Assembly: GCA_030544215.1 (NCBI GenBank)
Contig: JARZZO010000001.1
Coordinates: forward strand, 38,467,670-38,531,669
DNA from: Zantedeschia hybrid cultivar
Taxonomy: Eukaryota > Streptophyta > Magnoliopsida > Alismatales > Araceae
Length of the DNA: 64,000 bases
Reading direction: 5' to 3'
This document shows positions 11,001-23,285 of this stretch, one piece after another. The translations under genes were made by a program, and so were the position numbers. The notes beneath the pieces were generated by a model, which was given only the letters and a program-made list of their open reading frames with translations, was not told the DNA's origin and searched no databases. Numbering within the stretch: the stretch's first letter is position 1; every line of letters begins with the position of its first letter.

Positions 11001-11900
11001 AATGATGTAGGAATGATGTCTTCTGTAAAGATATGGCTGTCAAAGAACTTCTCCATGAAGGATTTGGGAGAAGCATCTTACGTATTGGGAATACGGATCT
11101 ATAGAGATAGATCAAAGAAGATGGTAGCTTTAACCCAATCCATGTACATAGAAACCATTGTCAAAAGATTTGGCATGGAAAATTCCAAGAGAGGTCTTAT
11201 ACCGATGAGACATGAAATTTCACTGTCTAAAGGTCAGTCTCCCAAGACACCTGAAGAGAGGGCTGTGATGGATAAAGTCCCCTATGCTTCTGCCATAGGG
11301 TCCATCATGTATGCCATGCTATGTACCAGACCTGATGTAGCATATGCTCTAAGTGTTACGAGCAGACATCAGGCAAATCCAGGTGATGAACACTGGAAGG
11401 CTATGAAATGCATCATTAAGTGTTTGAGAAGGACTAACGATCTATTTCTAGTCTATGGAGGAGGAGACTTAAAGCTGCAAGGATACACTGACTCGAGTTT
11501 TCAGTCTGATCCTGACGACAGTAAGTCAACATCAGGTTTTGTTTTCACACTCAACGGGGGAGCAGTGAGCTGGAAAAGTTCCAAGCAGGAAACCACTGCT
11601 GATTCGACAACGGAAGCCGAGTATATTGCTGCTGCTGAAGCCGCCAAAGAAGCTGTATGGATGAAGAAATTCATCGACGATCTTGGTGTGGTGGAAAGCA
11701 TATCTGGTCCCGTCCCACTGCTGTGTAACAACAATGGGGCGATTGCTCAAGCAAAAGAGCTGAGGTCTCATCAGAAGTCAAAGCACATTCTGCGGCGCTT
11801 TCATCTGATCAGAGAGATTATAGCTCGAGGAGATATCGTGGGGGAAAGAGTTCCTTCAGCCGACAACATAGCAGATCCACTTACAAAGCCTTTGTCTTAA
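8039..11900 (+). pseudogene. Copia-B gag-pol polyprotein, broken
   Basis: The first open part (8039-9706, 555 codons) has a Copia Gag region (about residues 1-215), one zinc knuckle CFYCHQKGHWKKNC (247-260), an aspartic protease motif DTGCVSHI (about 299), the integrase HHCC region from about residue 434 (HCRLGH, CESCLMGK), and the first integrase Asp in HSDICG. A TGA at 9704-9706, another near 9890 and a one-base shift near 9975 break the rest of integrase. Frame is regained at about 10134. Stops at 10452-10454 and just after it precede the last open part (10488-11900). That part has reverse transcriptase with YVDD at 10974-10985 and Copia RNase H with TEAEYIAAAEA near its end. In the RNase H motif CNNNGAIAQAKE, an Asn stands where relatives usually have Asp. 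The domain order and the style of Gag suggest the Angela/Tork group, which I cannot confirm. It cannot act without help. Confidence 0.9.
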
Positions 11901-11963
11901 AATGTCTTTAAGCGTCACTTAGAGAATATGGGTATTCTGTATAAAAGTGATTGGCTTTAATCC

Positions 11964-11974
11964 AAGTGGGAGAT
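11964..11974 (+). promoter_or_regulatory. Polypurine tract of Copia-B
   Basis: The purine-rich AAGTGGGAGAT directly precedes the TG of the 3' LTR, as expected for the plus-strand primer of reverse transcription. Confidence 0.85.
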
Positions 11975-12495
11975 TGTTAGTATTAGATAGTCTCAAAGCC
12001 AATCCGATACTATGTACTGATTCATATTATTAATAAATGGCAATAATTTATTCTGTGTAATTAATTTGATCTATGTTTATCGTATCACGATGAAGTCCAT
12101 GAACATGTGCAATAGTCTACGGATTATGATGATATTATAATTACGGGACCGAAGACTTATAAACACATGTTCTTAATTCTTCCTAGTCATAGGATGTTTG
12201 AGATAGGACATCGAACATCTGGATAGACTAGTATTACTTCAGCTCGTATGATGAGGGTGACTGATCCTATAAGTCACTTGTGTGGAGACACTATGCTGGA
12301 CCTGTAGGTACTCATTGGCGAATGAGTTCACTGAACTGATCCGACTATGAATCGCTAGATGGTAAATACCTCACTGTTAACCAACTCAATTCTTTTGTCA
12401 CGGTTGCGTAGATGATCCTTGGACCTGAGACGCCAAAGATATCTTGCTGGTAGGTTTTTGGACTTTGATCTTGACTAACAAATCCCTAACCATGG
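11975..12495 (+). mobile_element. Copia-B 3' LTR, segment 1
   Basis: It starts TGTTAGTATTAGA after the polypurine tract and matches the first third of the Copia-C LTR (58301 onward), with shared blocks such as the stretch before TAATAAATGGCA. It stops at CATGG (12491-12495), where T1 inserted. CATGG recurs at 40582-40586, where the LTR resumes. Confidence 0.9.
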
Positions 12496-12679
12496 TGTAG
12501 ACACGCTAATTTTGACATCACTTCGAGTAAAATTTCATATCATATAATAATGCCTCAGAATGGTCTGATATTTAATCATTGATTAATTTTTATTGATCTT
12601 TTTAAGTATCGAGTTTAACAGACATGTTTAAGTTGATCAGTTAAATTGATTTTAACTCAAATTTCAGTTAAAATATGAA

Positions 12680-12985
12680 GAAGTCTAAAAGACGTCTACC
12701 TATGTGGACCCCATTTAGAGTTTATTCTTATTTTAACGTTTAAATTTGAATTTTAATCAGTTGATTAATTAGCTAAAAGGCGTCTCTAAGACACGACGCA
12801 ATTTAGGTTTCCTAAGTTATTTCTACTTCTCTTCCGGATGTTTATCCTTATCTTAATTAGTGTAAACGGCGTCTTCCATGGGCGACACGTTTTAGCTAAT
12901 ACAGATAAAGATAAGTTTTCTCGGATGTTTATCTTTATCCTAATCAATCTGAAAGGCGTCTTTCATCGTCGACGCGTTTTAGATA
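12680..12985. repeat. Dyads in the T1 5' LTR
   Basis: Four single dyads at about 12684, 12771, 12861 and 12951. Example: GCGTC 12780-12784, ten bases TCTAAGACAC, GACGC 12795-12799. The flanks read CTAAAAG and AATTTAG, or CTGAAAG and GTTTTAG. The arms are the same as in the K LTRs although the LTRs are otherwise unrelated. The 3' LTR has all four at 39440-39745. Confidence 0.9.
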
Positions 12986-13081
12986 ATTACAGATAAAGAT
13001 GAATTAATCTGTATTTATCTGTTGGTTAAGATAGATAAATCCCAAATTTCTCCATGTAAATCCGCGGACGCAGAAGAAGTC

Positions 13082-13089
13082 TATAAATA
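13082..13089 (+). promoter_or_regulatory. TATA box of the T1 LTR
   Basis: TATAAATA in the middle of the LTR, conserved in the 3' LTR at 39840-39847. It separates the dyad-bearing U3 from the presumed transcribed part. Confidence 0.7.
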
Positions 13090-13835
13090 CCTTGCATATT
13101 GAATGGGTGAAAAAAAAAAAGTTAGAATCAGAGTTGGAATTAGAGTTGGAATTAGAGTTAAGGCGATATCGAATTGAAGATCGAAGCAACGACGTCCAAA
13201 CGCCGAAGTGCTGCTGTTTCCAGAAGTCTTCATCCAATCTTCATCCAATCAAGATCAAGACGTTCCATTCTTCACCAACCGGCATAAGTTTTTCAATTTA
13301 TTTCTGCATTTTCACTTCATTAATTCTATATTCTTCATCACATCACTCCATGCAACACACACTACACTAGCATCATTTCCAAAACCAATTTAAAGGGGTT
13401 TCAAAGACCATCCCAACAAGTGAGTTCTATGCTTAGTTGCATGTTTAAAACTCTGATTAGAATTGATACTACTTTTGCCTAAATTCTCATCATTTCTTTA
13501 TTCTTCTTTCTATTTCTTGCAAGCTGCTAAGGAGAATGAAAAGGGGAGGAAATCAACAAGCAAATCACAGAGAACTCTGGATGATCCTCAACAGCAATCA
13601 AAGCAAGAACAAACTCAAGAAAGGACTCTCTTTCTTCAGCCAGCTGAAGGGGGGGAACCAAGAGCTCAACATCTCCCGCGTTCAAACAGGTAGGCGATCA
13701 AACTCTTTCTTTTGGAACTTTTAAGTCAAAAGTTTCTGGCGATCACTTCACTTAGTTTCTTTTTAATAGGTTTACTTTGCACTTAAACAATATAGATTTT
13801 TCATGATAATCACACACTCATTTTAAGCACTCACA

Positions 13836-14829
13836 ACTTTTTTTGGTGATCACGGTGGGACTTGGTCTCGCCATCTTTTAGTTCTTTTTGTTCTTGCTGT
13901 TATCAATCGGGCACCTACGATGCACCACTTTTGTCTCTCGACACGTCCTCACCAATTGGTGAGTGTTTTTAGTTTAGTTAATTTCCCACGTGCACACCCC
14001 AGTGGCAAGATCTTGCCCTCCCCGTTGATTAGTTGAAAAGCTGCTTTTTGTGATGAAATGCTGTGTGATTGATTGATATCTTAGTTGTTTAATTAGTAAA
14101 ATCATCCTGTTAAAACCTGAAACTAAAAAAAATCTTACGTGAGCTGATTATTTACTGTTTTGATCCTGTTTGAGGATGAATCAACCCAGAAATTCCTCTT
14201 GGAAAACTGCTTCTGCGACTTGAAAAGCGTCCAGGTTCAGCGACGCATTTCAAACTGCGTCGTCATACCCAGACGCCTTTCAGTCTTATTTCTCTGCTGT
14301 CTGCAATCTGAGCTTCTGCGAAAAATTAAGATTTTGTTTGAATAGCGTCGAGTAATCTCGACGCGATTCAGGCAGTTTCTTATTTCTTCTTCAGTTCTCA
14401 GATTTTTGTGATATGTGTGCTAATTACCCATTATGTATTAAGCATTAGAGGTCATCCAAGCTACAGGTCATACGCATTGAGGATAATACCCTCCTTTTCT
14501 TAGGAACACTCTACTTGACGTCATCAACTCTCTCTGATTGGGTCGGTCCCTTGATCAGACTAGAGAAATTGGCGTTAAGGCCTCCGTAAGTCCCCAAAAT
14601 CAAGGTGCTCCTCCTTGATGATCGGGCTGGTTGTACCAGTTGAAGTCCCGGTTAGATTCCATGAACGTTGTGAGAGAAAGCCATAGAAAATAATGGTAGA
14701 TATTGAACTGAAACTAGGATCCCATCCCTTGAGCGAATTTGTGGTTTAATTAAATCCAAATAACTCAACAAGGAATCTTAAAATCACGCTAAACATCTAC
14801 TTGTTTGTTTAAATCTCTTTACAACTTGT
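13836..14829 (+). other. T1 leader
   Basis: Non-coding DNA between LTR and gag. A possible primer site starting TGGTGATCACGG lies at 13844, eight bases after the LTR; the tRNA is not identified. A fused dyad pair lies at 14215-14285 and a single dyad at 14335-14375. No other gene-like content is seen. Confidence 0.65.
14215..14375. repeat. Dyads in the T1 leader
   Basis: A fused pair (centres CAGGTTCAGC and GTCATACCCA, join ATTTCAAACT) and a single dyad (centre GAGTAATCTC), all with ten-base spacing. They lie outside the LTR, so the motif is not simply part of an LTR duplication. Confidence 0.9.
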
Positions 14830-16854
14830 TTGCCAATCCTTGAAAAAGAATCTAACATCATGCTGCTCCGATCGGGCAAGGACTTGAGTATGGCTCCAGA
14901 TGCCATTGTCAACTACGAGGGAGATGCTAATGCCCCTCGCGATTCTGATTACAATTATGAGAGTGGGAGAGATGCTGATGCCTCCTGTAATTCTGTCCCC
15001 GTTCCAGTTCGACATGATGGGAATGTCCGAACCCCTCTTTTTCATCCTCATAATCAATATTCTGATCCTCCCCCGCATGAGTATGCGATTCCCGATCCCA
15101 TTTTCGAGGGAGACATGAATCAGAATGATCCCTCGTCTTCTGATCCTTCGGATCTTGTCAACGCCTTGGGAGTTCTTGCCTCCCGTCTGGACTCTCAGCA
15201 GTTCGAGGTGATCCAGTCCATTCTGAAGGGGAAGGCACCCATGCAGCCTGCCGAGCCGAACCCTGCGGCTCCCCCTGCCATCCCTCAACAACCTCCTCTT
15301 CATCCTCCTTACATTCATCAGGCCATGGAAGGCCTCCATATCACTTCTCGGCCAGCTGGGCCGCAACTTTCATCTTCTAGGCAACCGGCTAGACCACTAA
15401 CGTCTGCTTATCAAAATGCCCTCGGGCATGGCGGAAGCTCTGCCGGACCTCCTCTTTACTGTCCTCCTTGTCCAACGTACTCTAGGCAACAGGCCTATCA
15501 AGTACCTTCACCTCCTCCTCCTCCCCAGGCTGATCTGACAACGCAAGCGTTGCTAGCAAAAATGGAGCGCATGGACGAACAATTCAACAACCTCCAGAAG
15601 ATGATGGGGGTTAAAGCTGCACTAGAGATCAACTTACCAAGCCTGCCAGTGTTCCATCTACCACCCTCCGAGATGCCAGTGTACCGGAAGTATAACGGTA
15701 CTGGTAACCCCTTCACCCACTTGAAGGAGTTTATGTATGAATCATCCTTCTGGCAAAACGACAAGAGGTCGTTGGCCTTTTTGTTCAGGAGATCTTTAGA
15801 GGGACCAGCCCTTGAATGGTTCTTTTCCCTGGAACCCTCCGAAGTAGAGGACTATGGTATCGTTTCCTAGAAATTCATTCAACGATACCAGGACAGAGTT
15901 GCCCCCTCCCTGTCCATCACTGACCGAATAGCAGAGAAGATGAAACCCGATGAAGAGTTCGTCAGTTTTGCCGACAGATGGCGGGGCTTGGCCGAGAAAG
16001 TAAAAGATCACTTGTCCGAGTCGGAGCAAGTGAAGATGCTGATTTCCAATGCCACGCCCCAGTTCAAACTAGTCCTCTCCCTGAACAATCTGACCAGCAT
16101 GGCAGAGCTCTATGAAAGAGCACGGTACTGTCAGAATGCCTTCAAGGACGCTACGTTTTCTAGCGTCTTTGATCCTCACAGACCTAGCAGGCCTCCACCT
16201 CGGAAGCTTGCAGTGCCGAACTCTGCCAGCACAGGTCCAACTACTGAGGGCACGCTCTCTCATGAGCAAGTCAGCAGCATGAACAACAATTCGCCCCAGT
16301 TCGTAAGGAGTCAGCAGCAGTACCAGAGGCCACCACAGCCGAACCAGCAGGGGTACAGGCAGCAGCCGAACCCTCAATATCAGCAGCCCCAATATCAGCG
16401 GCCCCAGCAGCCGAACCAGCAACAGCCACAGCAGCCGCCGCAACGGCAATTGCAGTACCAGCAGCCACAACAACAGCAGTACCAGCAACAACAGCAGTAT
16501 CAACCACGCGCACCGCCGGCGTATCATAATGTCCCTCCTCCTGCTGACTACAACCAGCAGAGAAGACCTCCAGGCCCAAAGAGGGCAGAATACCCAGTCC
16601 TCCCAGAATCTTTGGCAGACATTTTCAGTACCCTAATGGCAGCTAATGCCTTATTCTTGCCAAGGGAAAAGGCAGTTTGGCCTCAGAATGCCGACACGTC
16701 TAGCTATTGCTATTTCCATAGGCAACCTGGGCATACTATTGACACATGCTTCCAATTTAGAGATTACATCCATGATCTCAACGAGCAGGGCGGCATAGAC
16801 TGGGAGGAAATGAAAAAATACATATCAGCCCTGAAGGCAAGAAGACCACAGTAG
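14830..16854 (+). pseudogene. gag: T1 Gag, interrupted by amber codons
   Basis: One frame runs from 14830 through to protease. TAG stops occur at 15868-15870 and 16852-16854, which cut what would be a single Gag-protease frame. The first part (346 codons) has an acidic, proline-rich N-terminus and then the start of the retrotransposon Gag core (YRKYNGTGNPFTHLKEF, near residues 285-301). The core continues after the stop (DRWRGLAEKV, about 15961 onward). Then follow a Gln/Pro-rich stretch (16290-16560, almost all CAG/CAA and CCN codons) and a knuckle-like CYFHRQPGHTIDTC (C-X2-H-X4-H-X4-C) near 16705-16750, which is the usual Tat-type variant. The start was chosen as the first ATG of the open frame; an upstream start cannot be ruled out. 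Confidence 0.85.
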
Positions 16855-16899
16855 CAGCATCAAGTAAGAGCACCAGCACAAGCAGCACCACCACCAAAC

Positions 16900-19491
16900 A
16901 TGGGCATAATGCAGAACCCGCTCCCGGAGCACCAAAACCAAAACCAAATTGCCCCTATTCTGACGAACAGCCAGTCTGAGGCTGACCGCGGGCAACAGTG
17001 GAGAATAGAGGACTCTTCCTCTCTTTATTCAACGGGTCATATTCCGAGTACCGCAGAACAACCACCACGCCGCACCATCCACATACCCAGACCACAGCCC
17101 ATTACTATCACCCCTCTACCAACACCCGCGTATCACTCACCCGCACCCAATAACCCACTACCACCACCCGCTTTCCTCAAGCCCATTACACCCCACGCCA
17201 ACACACCTCCACTAAATAACCCCCCGCAAACTAACTACGCACCCCTCCTACCATCCAGACCACTACTACGCGTACCATTTCCTACTTCACCCGCTACCAC
17301 TACCACCTACCCAGACACCCTCCTACCATCCAGACCACTACTACGCGTACCATTTCCCACTTCATCCACCCCAATCACGTACCCATCCACCATCCAACCA
17401 TCTAGACCTTTAATCCGCACCACGCCACCACCACCTAACCCCACGCCATCACCTACATACCAACACCCCGCATCACCTACACCACCTAACCCTGCGGTAC
17501 TCAAAGTGTCACCCGGACCTTCCACGGTTGAGGAACATGCGCTCCGGAGTGGAAGAATTTTCAACAAAGTCTTTCCTCAGTCAACAGTTAGAGACGGCCC
17601 ATCACAGCCGCCAGAGGAAGCACACAATGAAGAGAGTGCACCAGGCACTCAGTATGATTTGTTGAAACATCTAGACCGAACATCGGCACGGATCTCCGTG
17701 CTTGAACTGATCAAAAGATCGAAGAGTCACCAAGAAGCTCTGATGGAATATTTGCAAAAGGTGATGGTCAACGAGGACGTGCCGGTGGAAAAGATCGCAG
17801 CACTATTAGTTCTCCAGGGGGATCAGCCCTCCATTACATTTCATACATCGGAACTAGCACTGCCATCAGCCAGAAGCATGGCTCTGAGCATCACGGTCAA
17901 CATCTGCAAGAAGGCCGTAGATGCATGCCTGGTTGACACAGGGGCTTCAATCAATGTTTTACCTCCGAAGACCCTGGAGCTGTGCGGTGTACCCAAGGAA
18001 AAATGGCTGCCTAGCCCCATCTCTGTTACAGCATATGATAACTCTACCCGTTCCCCTTTGGGAATGGTTTATTTGAAGGTAGAGCTAGGCCCTGTAAGTC
18101 ATACTGAGGTCGAATTTCACATTCTGGAAATCATTCTGGAAATCGACCCTTCTTTGAATGCCATCGTGGGTCGTCCTTATATAAAAACTCTCGAGGCGAT
18201 TCCCTCCACGAATCATCAATACCTCAAATTTCCCTTTAAAGGACAAATCATTAAGGTTACGAGCATGCCGATCCTTGCTGCTGCTCATTCTTTGAATATC
18301 AAACCTGCTTCTTTACCTGGCCGACAACCTTTTCTGTCGGTATTACAGGTTTACCATCCAGTGGCCGATCCTCTGAAAACTGCCACTATTTCTCCTTACC
18401 CGTTAAATGCCATAAAAAGAGGAGAGTGCATGAGTACCCCAGGATGGAGAATTATGATGAAGAATGGCTATCAACCTGGAAGAGGTCTGGGCACACGATT
18501 ACAAGGCAGGACCACTCCTGTCAAAGACCACCGAGGAGCACCTAGAAGCGGCCTGGGCTATAGGCCAAGAAAACTGAAACAAGACATTGTTCAGCAAGCA
18601 GAGAATGAAGATGGCCAAAGAGTCTGGGAGACGATGTCTACACCGCACAAAGAAGGTCGAGATCCCCTAACATGGACCCTATACACCCATTTTGTAAAGG
18701 GGCCCATAATAAGCCATGACAACACGGTGGTCATTACTTCGTGTTTTGACTGCCATGATATATATGGGAGAGACCTGGCTAGGCATTGCTCGGAACTACT
18801 CACGTACCAGTCCTTGGAGGCTCTGCGGCCTATGAAGAGGAGAAAATTCCATAATCCTGAATGTGAATGGTACAGGTGGTTCGATCTAAGAGACCTCTAC
18901 ATTGCACTGAACAGACTGTTTCTAGATCCAATAGAACCCAAGTGGCCGCCACAGATTGATGAGCTGATCGAAAGTCCCGGTGCTATCTTTGACAAACGGA
19001 TATTGCTGTCAGAAGAGACCGATGAAGGGGACCCAGATGACCCCTATGAAGCTGGCTACACCACAGATCTGCTCTGGAGGGGGACATATCCTTCTCATGT
19101 TTTCATGCTCCATACCTTGTTTCGTACATTGCTCCTGACCCCGACTTGGTCGTGGGTCATTATTGAAGATATTCCATGGGCTCCGCCCGTTATGATTACT
19201 CTGTCCCCTCGGGACCTCATTCCACCACCTCCTCTCGATCTAGAGAGGATGTATGATTTGATCTGGGACATACTGCTATATGATCCCCCTAATCCCTTGG
19301 CCTTGGTGCCATTTCCTCCATCTAATTCTCCTTCTATTTGTATTCATTCCTGTTTTATGCTTAACTCCTCCACTGTCCAAAGAAAAATGCCAATTTGGCA
19401 ACAAATTCTTCCAAGATCCTCATTGAAGAAACCTCTTACTTGTCCAATCACACCCCATTGCGCGGGTCTTTCGGTCAAGATTCTCTCCTAG
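16900..19491 (+). pseudogene. T1 proline-rich linker, protease and G-patch
   Basis: Same frame as Gag, 863 codons. Residues 1-210 are a Pro/Thr/Ser linker encoded by C-rich, G-poor DNA, with a 75-bp direct repeat (17247 and 17322) giving LLPSRPLLRVPFPTS twice. A retroviral-type aspartic protease follows, with VDTGASINVLP near residue 344 (Asp codon at 17935) and the flap-to-end region ending in AIVGRPYIKTLEAIPS. A G-patch lies at about 18430-18570 (PGWRIMMKNGYQPGRGLG). The last ~300 residues have no domain I recognise. The frame ends at TAG 19489-19491, and the same frame goes on to 19747 with two more TAGs, so this is a broken part of a longer polyprotein. Confidence 0.85.
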
Positions 19492-19746
19492 ATCTACTCT
19501 GCCCCCTCTCGGAAGGAGTCTCCTGTATCCTCACTTGTATCCCAGGATTTCCATCATACTTCATCTTCATTAGGTTATAATAAGGAGTTTAGTGAAGTTA
19601 CGTAGTCTAGTTCTAGGCAGGTTAGTCAAGTTAGGATGTCTAGGAAGTCTAAAGGTAGGCGAATTCCAGATAGATACCTCTAGGACTTAGCTGATAGATG
19701 CTTTTCTTGCTCTTTAATCCCTCAGTTTTTAGAAAATCCGATTCAG

Positions 19747-21483
19747 ATGCTAGAAGATTGTATGGACGATGAGTTAGTCAATGATGGGTATGGGTTGTAT
19801 GAGTTAGTACATGAAAAAGACCCCATTATTGAAGATGAGGAAGATGACGAGGATGCGGCTGAGGCATATGCCAGTGGAGTGAAGAGATTCGATGAACCCT
19901 CAGCTGCCGTAGAAGAGCCCACCAAAGAAATCAATTTAGGGACTGAAGATGAACCTAAGGTTGTCCTCGTCAGCAAAAATCTTTCTACAGAAGATGAGAA
20001 GGCAATGGTACAAGTACTTAAGGACTATAAGGACACTTTCGCCTGGAGTTATGAAGATATGCCAGGGTTAGACTCATCTTTAGTTGAACACATGTTGACA
20101 TTAAAGGAAGGAGCTAGCCCAGTCAAGTAGAAATTAAGGCGATTCCACCCACAAATGGATCTAAAGATGAAGGAAGAGGTCGACAAATTACATAAAGCCA
20201 AATTTATTAGAGTTGTCCTTTATCCACAATGGGTGGCTAACATAGTCCCGGTTATGAAAAAGGACAGGAAGGTCAGAATTTGCATTGACTTCCGCGATCT
20301 GAATCGGGCGTGTCCTAAAGATGATTTTTCATTGCCTCATATTGATGTACTCATTGATAACACCGCTGGCTATGAAACTTTATCATTTATGGACGGATTT
20401 TCAGGATACAACCAGATTAAGCTAGCATAAGAAGATCAAGAGAAGACGTCATTCACTACACCTTGGGGAACATACTGCTATGTCGTCATGCCATTTGGAT
20501 TAAAGAATGCTGGAGCTACTTATCAGAGGGCTATGATGGCAATATTTCATGACATGATGCACATAGATTTGGAAGTGTATGTGGATGATCTATTGGTTAA
20601 ATCTAAGACGAAGGCTGAGCATGCCAAAGTTTTGGCAAGGGTATTAGAGAGATCGAGAGAGTATCAGTTAAAGATGAACTCCAAGAAATGTGTATTCAGG
20701 GTATCTTCAGGAAAATTACTTGGATTCATCGTTAGCAAACGGGGAATTGAGATCGATCCCAACAAGGCGAAGGCTATCAGAGAAATGCCACCTCCCAAAA
20801 ACTTGAAGGAGTTGAGAGGATTAATTGAGAGGTTGCAATTTATTCGCCGTTTTGTCTCTCAGCACTCACAAAGGTGTAAGCCGTTTTACGAGCTTACCAA
20901 GCCAGGAGTCAAATTCGATTGGGACGATAAGTGTCAGGAGGCATTCGATGGATTAAAGAACTATTTGGCAAGTCCTCCTGTTTTGAGACCACCATCTCCA
21001 GGCAAACCACTGATACTTTACATTTCTGTCCTGGATGATGTAGTGGGGGCTGTCCTAGCACAAGAAGATGAAGAAGGAAAAGAGAGGGCAGCCTATTATC
21101 TCTCTAAACTTCTCAACCCTGCTGAACAGAGATACACAGCGATAGAGAAAACATGTGCAGCATTGGTCTAGGTTGTTCAGAAATTAAAGCATTATTTTCT
21201 GGCCCATGAAGTCCATCTCATCGCTAGGATGAATCCGATCAAATTCCTTCTAGAGAAATATGTTCTTACTGATAGGTTAGCGCGATGGCAAAGCTTTCTT
21301 TCTCAATTCGATATCACTTACATTCAGCAGAAAGCGATCAAGGGCTATGCCATAGCAGAACATCTCGCTCATCATCCCCTTCCTCGATTTGATCCAGTCC
21401 AATCAGAGTTTCCATATGAGGAACTGATGTCCGTAAATCAAATCAGAGATGATATGTGGACTCTGCATTTTACGGAGCTCTGA
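19747..21483 (+). pseudogene. T1 reverse transcriptase and RNase H, broken
   Basis: One frame with stops at 20128-20130 (TAG), 20428-20430 (TAA) and 21169-21171 (TAG). The N-terminal 127 codons form an acidic linker leading to the start of RT. RT fingers and palm follow (VRICIDFRDLNRACPKDDF, FMDGFSGYNQIKLA, MPFGLKNAGATYQRAM), with YVDD at 20578-20589 (YVDDLLVKSK). The thumb/connection and Gypsy RNase H follow (PLILYISVLDDVVGAVLAQ). The RT wording is typical of the Tat lineage. A single-base deletion near 21472 shifts into the next frame, which carries the second RNase H. Confidence 0.9.
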
Positions 21484-23285
21484 ATTCTTATGGAAAGGGG
21501 ATCGGTATCGTTCTGTTATCACCTGAAGGTGTCACCATTCCACAAGCCTTTCAGCTTGACTTTCCAGTCACCAACAATATAGCTGAATACGAGGCACTCC
21601 TTGCTGGCCTCGAGGCTGCTCATTTTCATAGTGCCACCAAACTCAGGATTGTGGGTGATAGTCAACTGATTCTTCGCCAAGTGCTGACCAAGTATCGAAC
21701 TCTTGATCCCAAACTCAAGCCTTATCAAGAGCTTACTTCTGCTTATTCAAAGCTTTTCACGAAATTCATCTTTGTCTATGTCCCTAGGAATCAAAACATC
21801 TTAGCTGACGCTTTAGCTTCATTGGCATCTTCTCTTGATTTTTCAATCAACAGGCAATCCGAATCAATCATAGTTCACAGGCGTCTTTCACCCGCCGTGA
21901 AAGACCCTTCATTTCTTAGAACTAAGGAGAAGTTGTTGAAGAAAGTCAGAGATGGAAGTATTGTGGAAAAAAGAGAACTCATGTTGATGGAGTTGTTAGA
22001 AGAGATGGATGATGAACAGAAGCCATGGTACTATGAAATTGCTAAATATTGTGAAGATCAATCATATCCTGAGGAAGCTACAAAAGAAGAGAAGAGAGCT
22101 ATCAGGAGAGTTGCTCAACGATACACCCTAGTTGGAGGAGCACTGTATAAGAGAGGTTTTGATGGAGTTCTTTTGAGATGTCTAGACGAAGATGAGCTTT
22201 GGAAGGTTATGGAAGGAGCTCATAGTGGAGTTTGTGGTGGCCATGTCAATGGACAGATGCTAGCAAAGAAGATCCTTAGACAATGATTTTATTGGCCAAC
22301 CATGGAAGAAGACTGTGTAGGATATGTCCATAGGTATGCTAAGTGTCAACTTCACGCCGACAAAATTCATTCTCCTGCATCTTCACTCCATCATGTTTCT
22401 TCCCCATGGCCTTTCTCCATGTGGGCTTTCGACATCATTGGACCCCTTGGTAATCTAGATTCTGGCATCAATCAAAAATCTTTCATCCTCACGGCAACGG
22501 AATACTTCACCAAGTGGGCAGAAGCCGAAGCGTACACGGAAATCAAAGCATCAACCGTCTGCAAGTTCATCATGAGGAACATCATCACCCGATTTGGAAT
22601 TTCAAGCACCATCGTCACCGAGAACGGACCGCAGTTCGTGTCACAATAATTGAAGGACCTCTGCAACAGGTATAGAATTACATTGCACCATTCGTCTCCT
22701 TATTATCCGCAAGGCAATGGCCAAGCAGAGGCAACTAATAAGACTTTGATAAAAATTATCAAAAAGACATGCAAATCTAACAAATTTGCAGATTGGCCAG
22801 AAAAATTAGTTGAGGCTCTATGGGCCTATCGAACATCAATCCGCACGCCCACTGGGCAAACTCCTTATTCCTTAACATTTGGAATGGAGGCGGTACTTCC
22901 ATACGAGATCCTTATACCGTCATTAAGAGTACAGTTAAACAAGAAATTCTCTATTGACGAACATCGTTCAGCACTCCTTGCTCAATTGGAACTCTTAGAC
23001 GAGAGAAGATGGTCAGTCGCTAATCATGCAAAAGTTTATCAAAATAGACTAGCACGTTTTTATCAAAAGAAAGTCATTGAACGTAAGTTCAAAGTCGGTG
23101 AAATGGTCGTTAAAAGGATTTTTGTAAAACCTGGTGGTCCGCGTTCTAAGCTCCAACCCAACTGGGAGGGACCTTATGTTGTATCGCACGCTTTTCCTGG
23201 TAATGCCTATCGTCTTGTCAATGCAGAAGGAGAAGAGCTAACTCATCCCTGGAATGGTTTACATCTTAAGAAATACTACCCTTAG
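21456..23285 (+). pseudogene. T1 second RNase H and integrase, broken
   Basis: It opens with a second, archaeal-type RNase H (GIGIVLLSPEG, NNIAEYEALLAGLEAA, VPRNQNILADALASLASS), an extra domain that marks Tat elements. Integrase follows with its zinc region (HSGVCGGH and, after a TGA at 22284-22286, YAKCQLHADKIH), the core AFDIIGPLGN, and the third catalytic residue in GQAEATNKTL after a TAA at 22647-22649. The second core position reads VTENGPQF: Glu where the usual residue is Asp. The C-terminal part (GEMVVKRIF, KLQPNWEGPYVV) ends at 23285. The three open parts are in one frame. Confidence 0.9.

Larger units (their letters stand above)
12496..13835 (+). mobile_element. T1 5' LTR
   Basis: 1340 bp, TGTAGACACG to AGCACTCACA. 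It is nearly identical in layout to 39255-40581. It holds four single dyads in the AT-rich U3, a TATA box at 13082-13089, and a downstream CT-rich part that may contain an intron (donor-like AACAAGTGAGT near 13417, acceptor-like TTCTTGCAAG near 13520). Three tandem copies of a 12-bp unit (GTTGGAATTAGA) stand near 13132-13160; the 3' LTR has one fewer. Confidence 0.92.
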
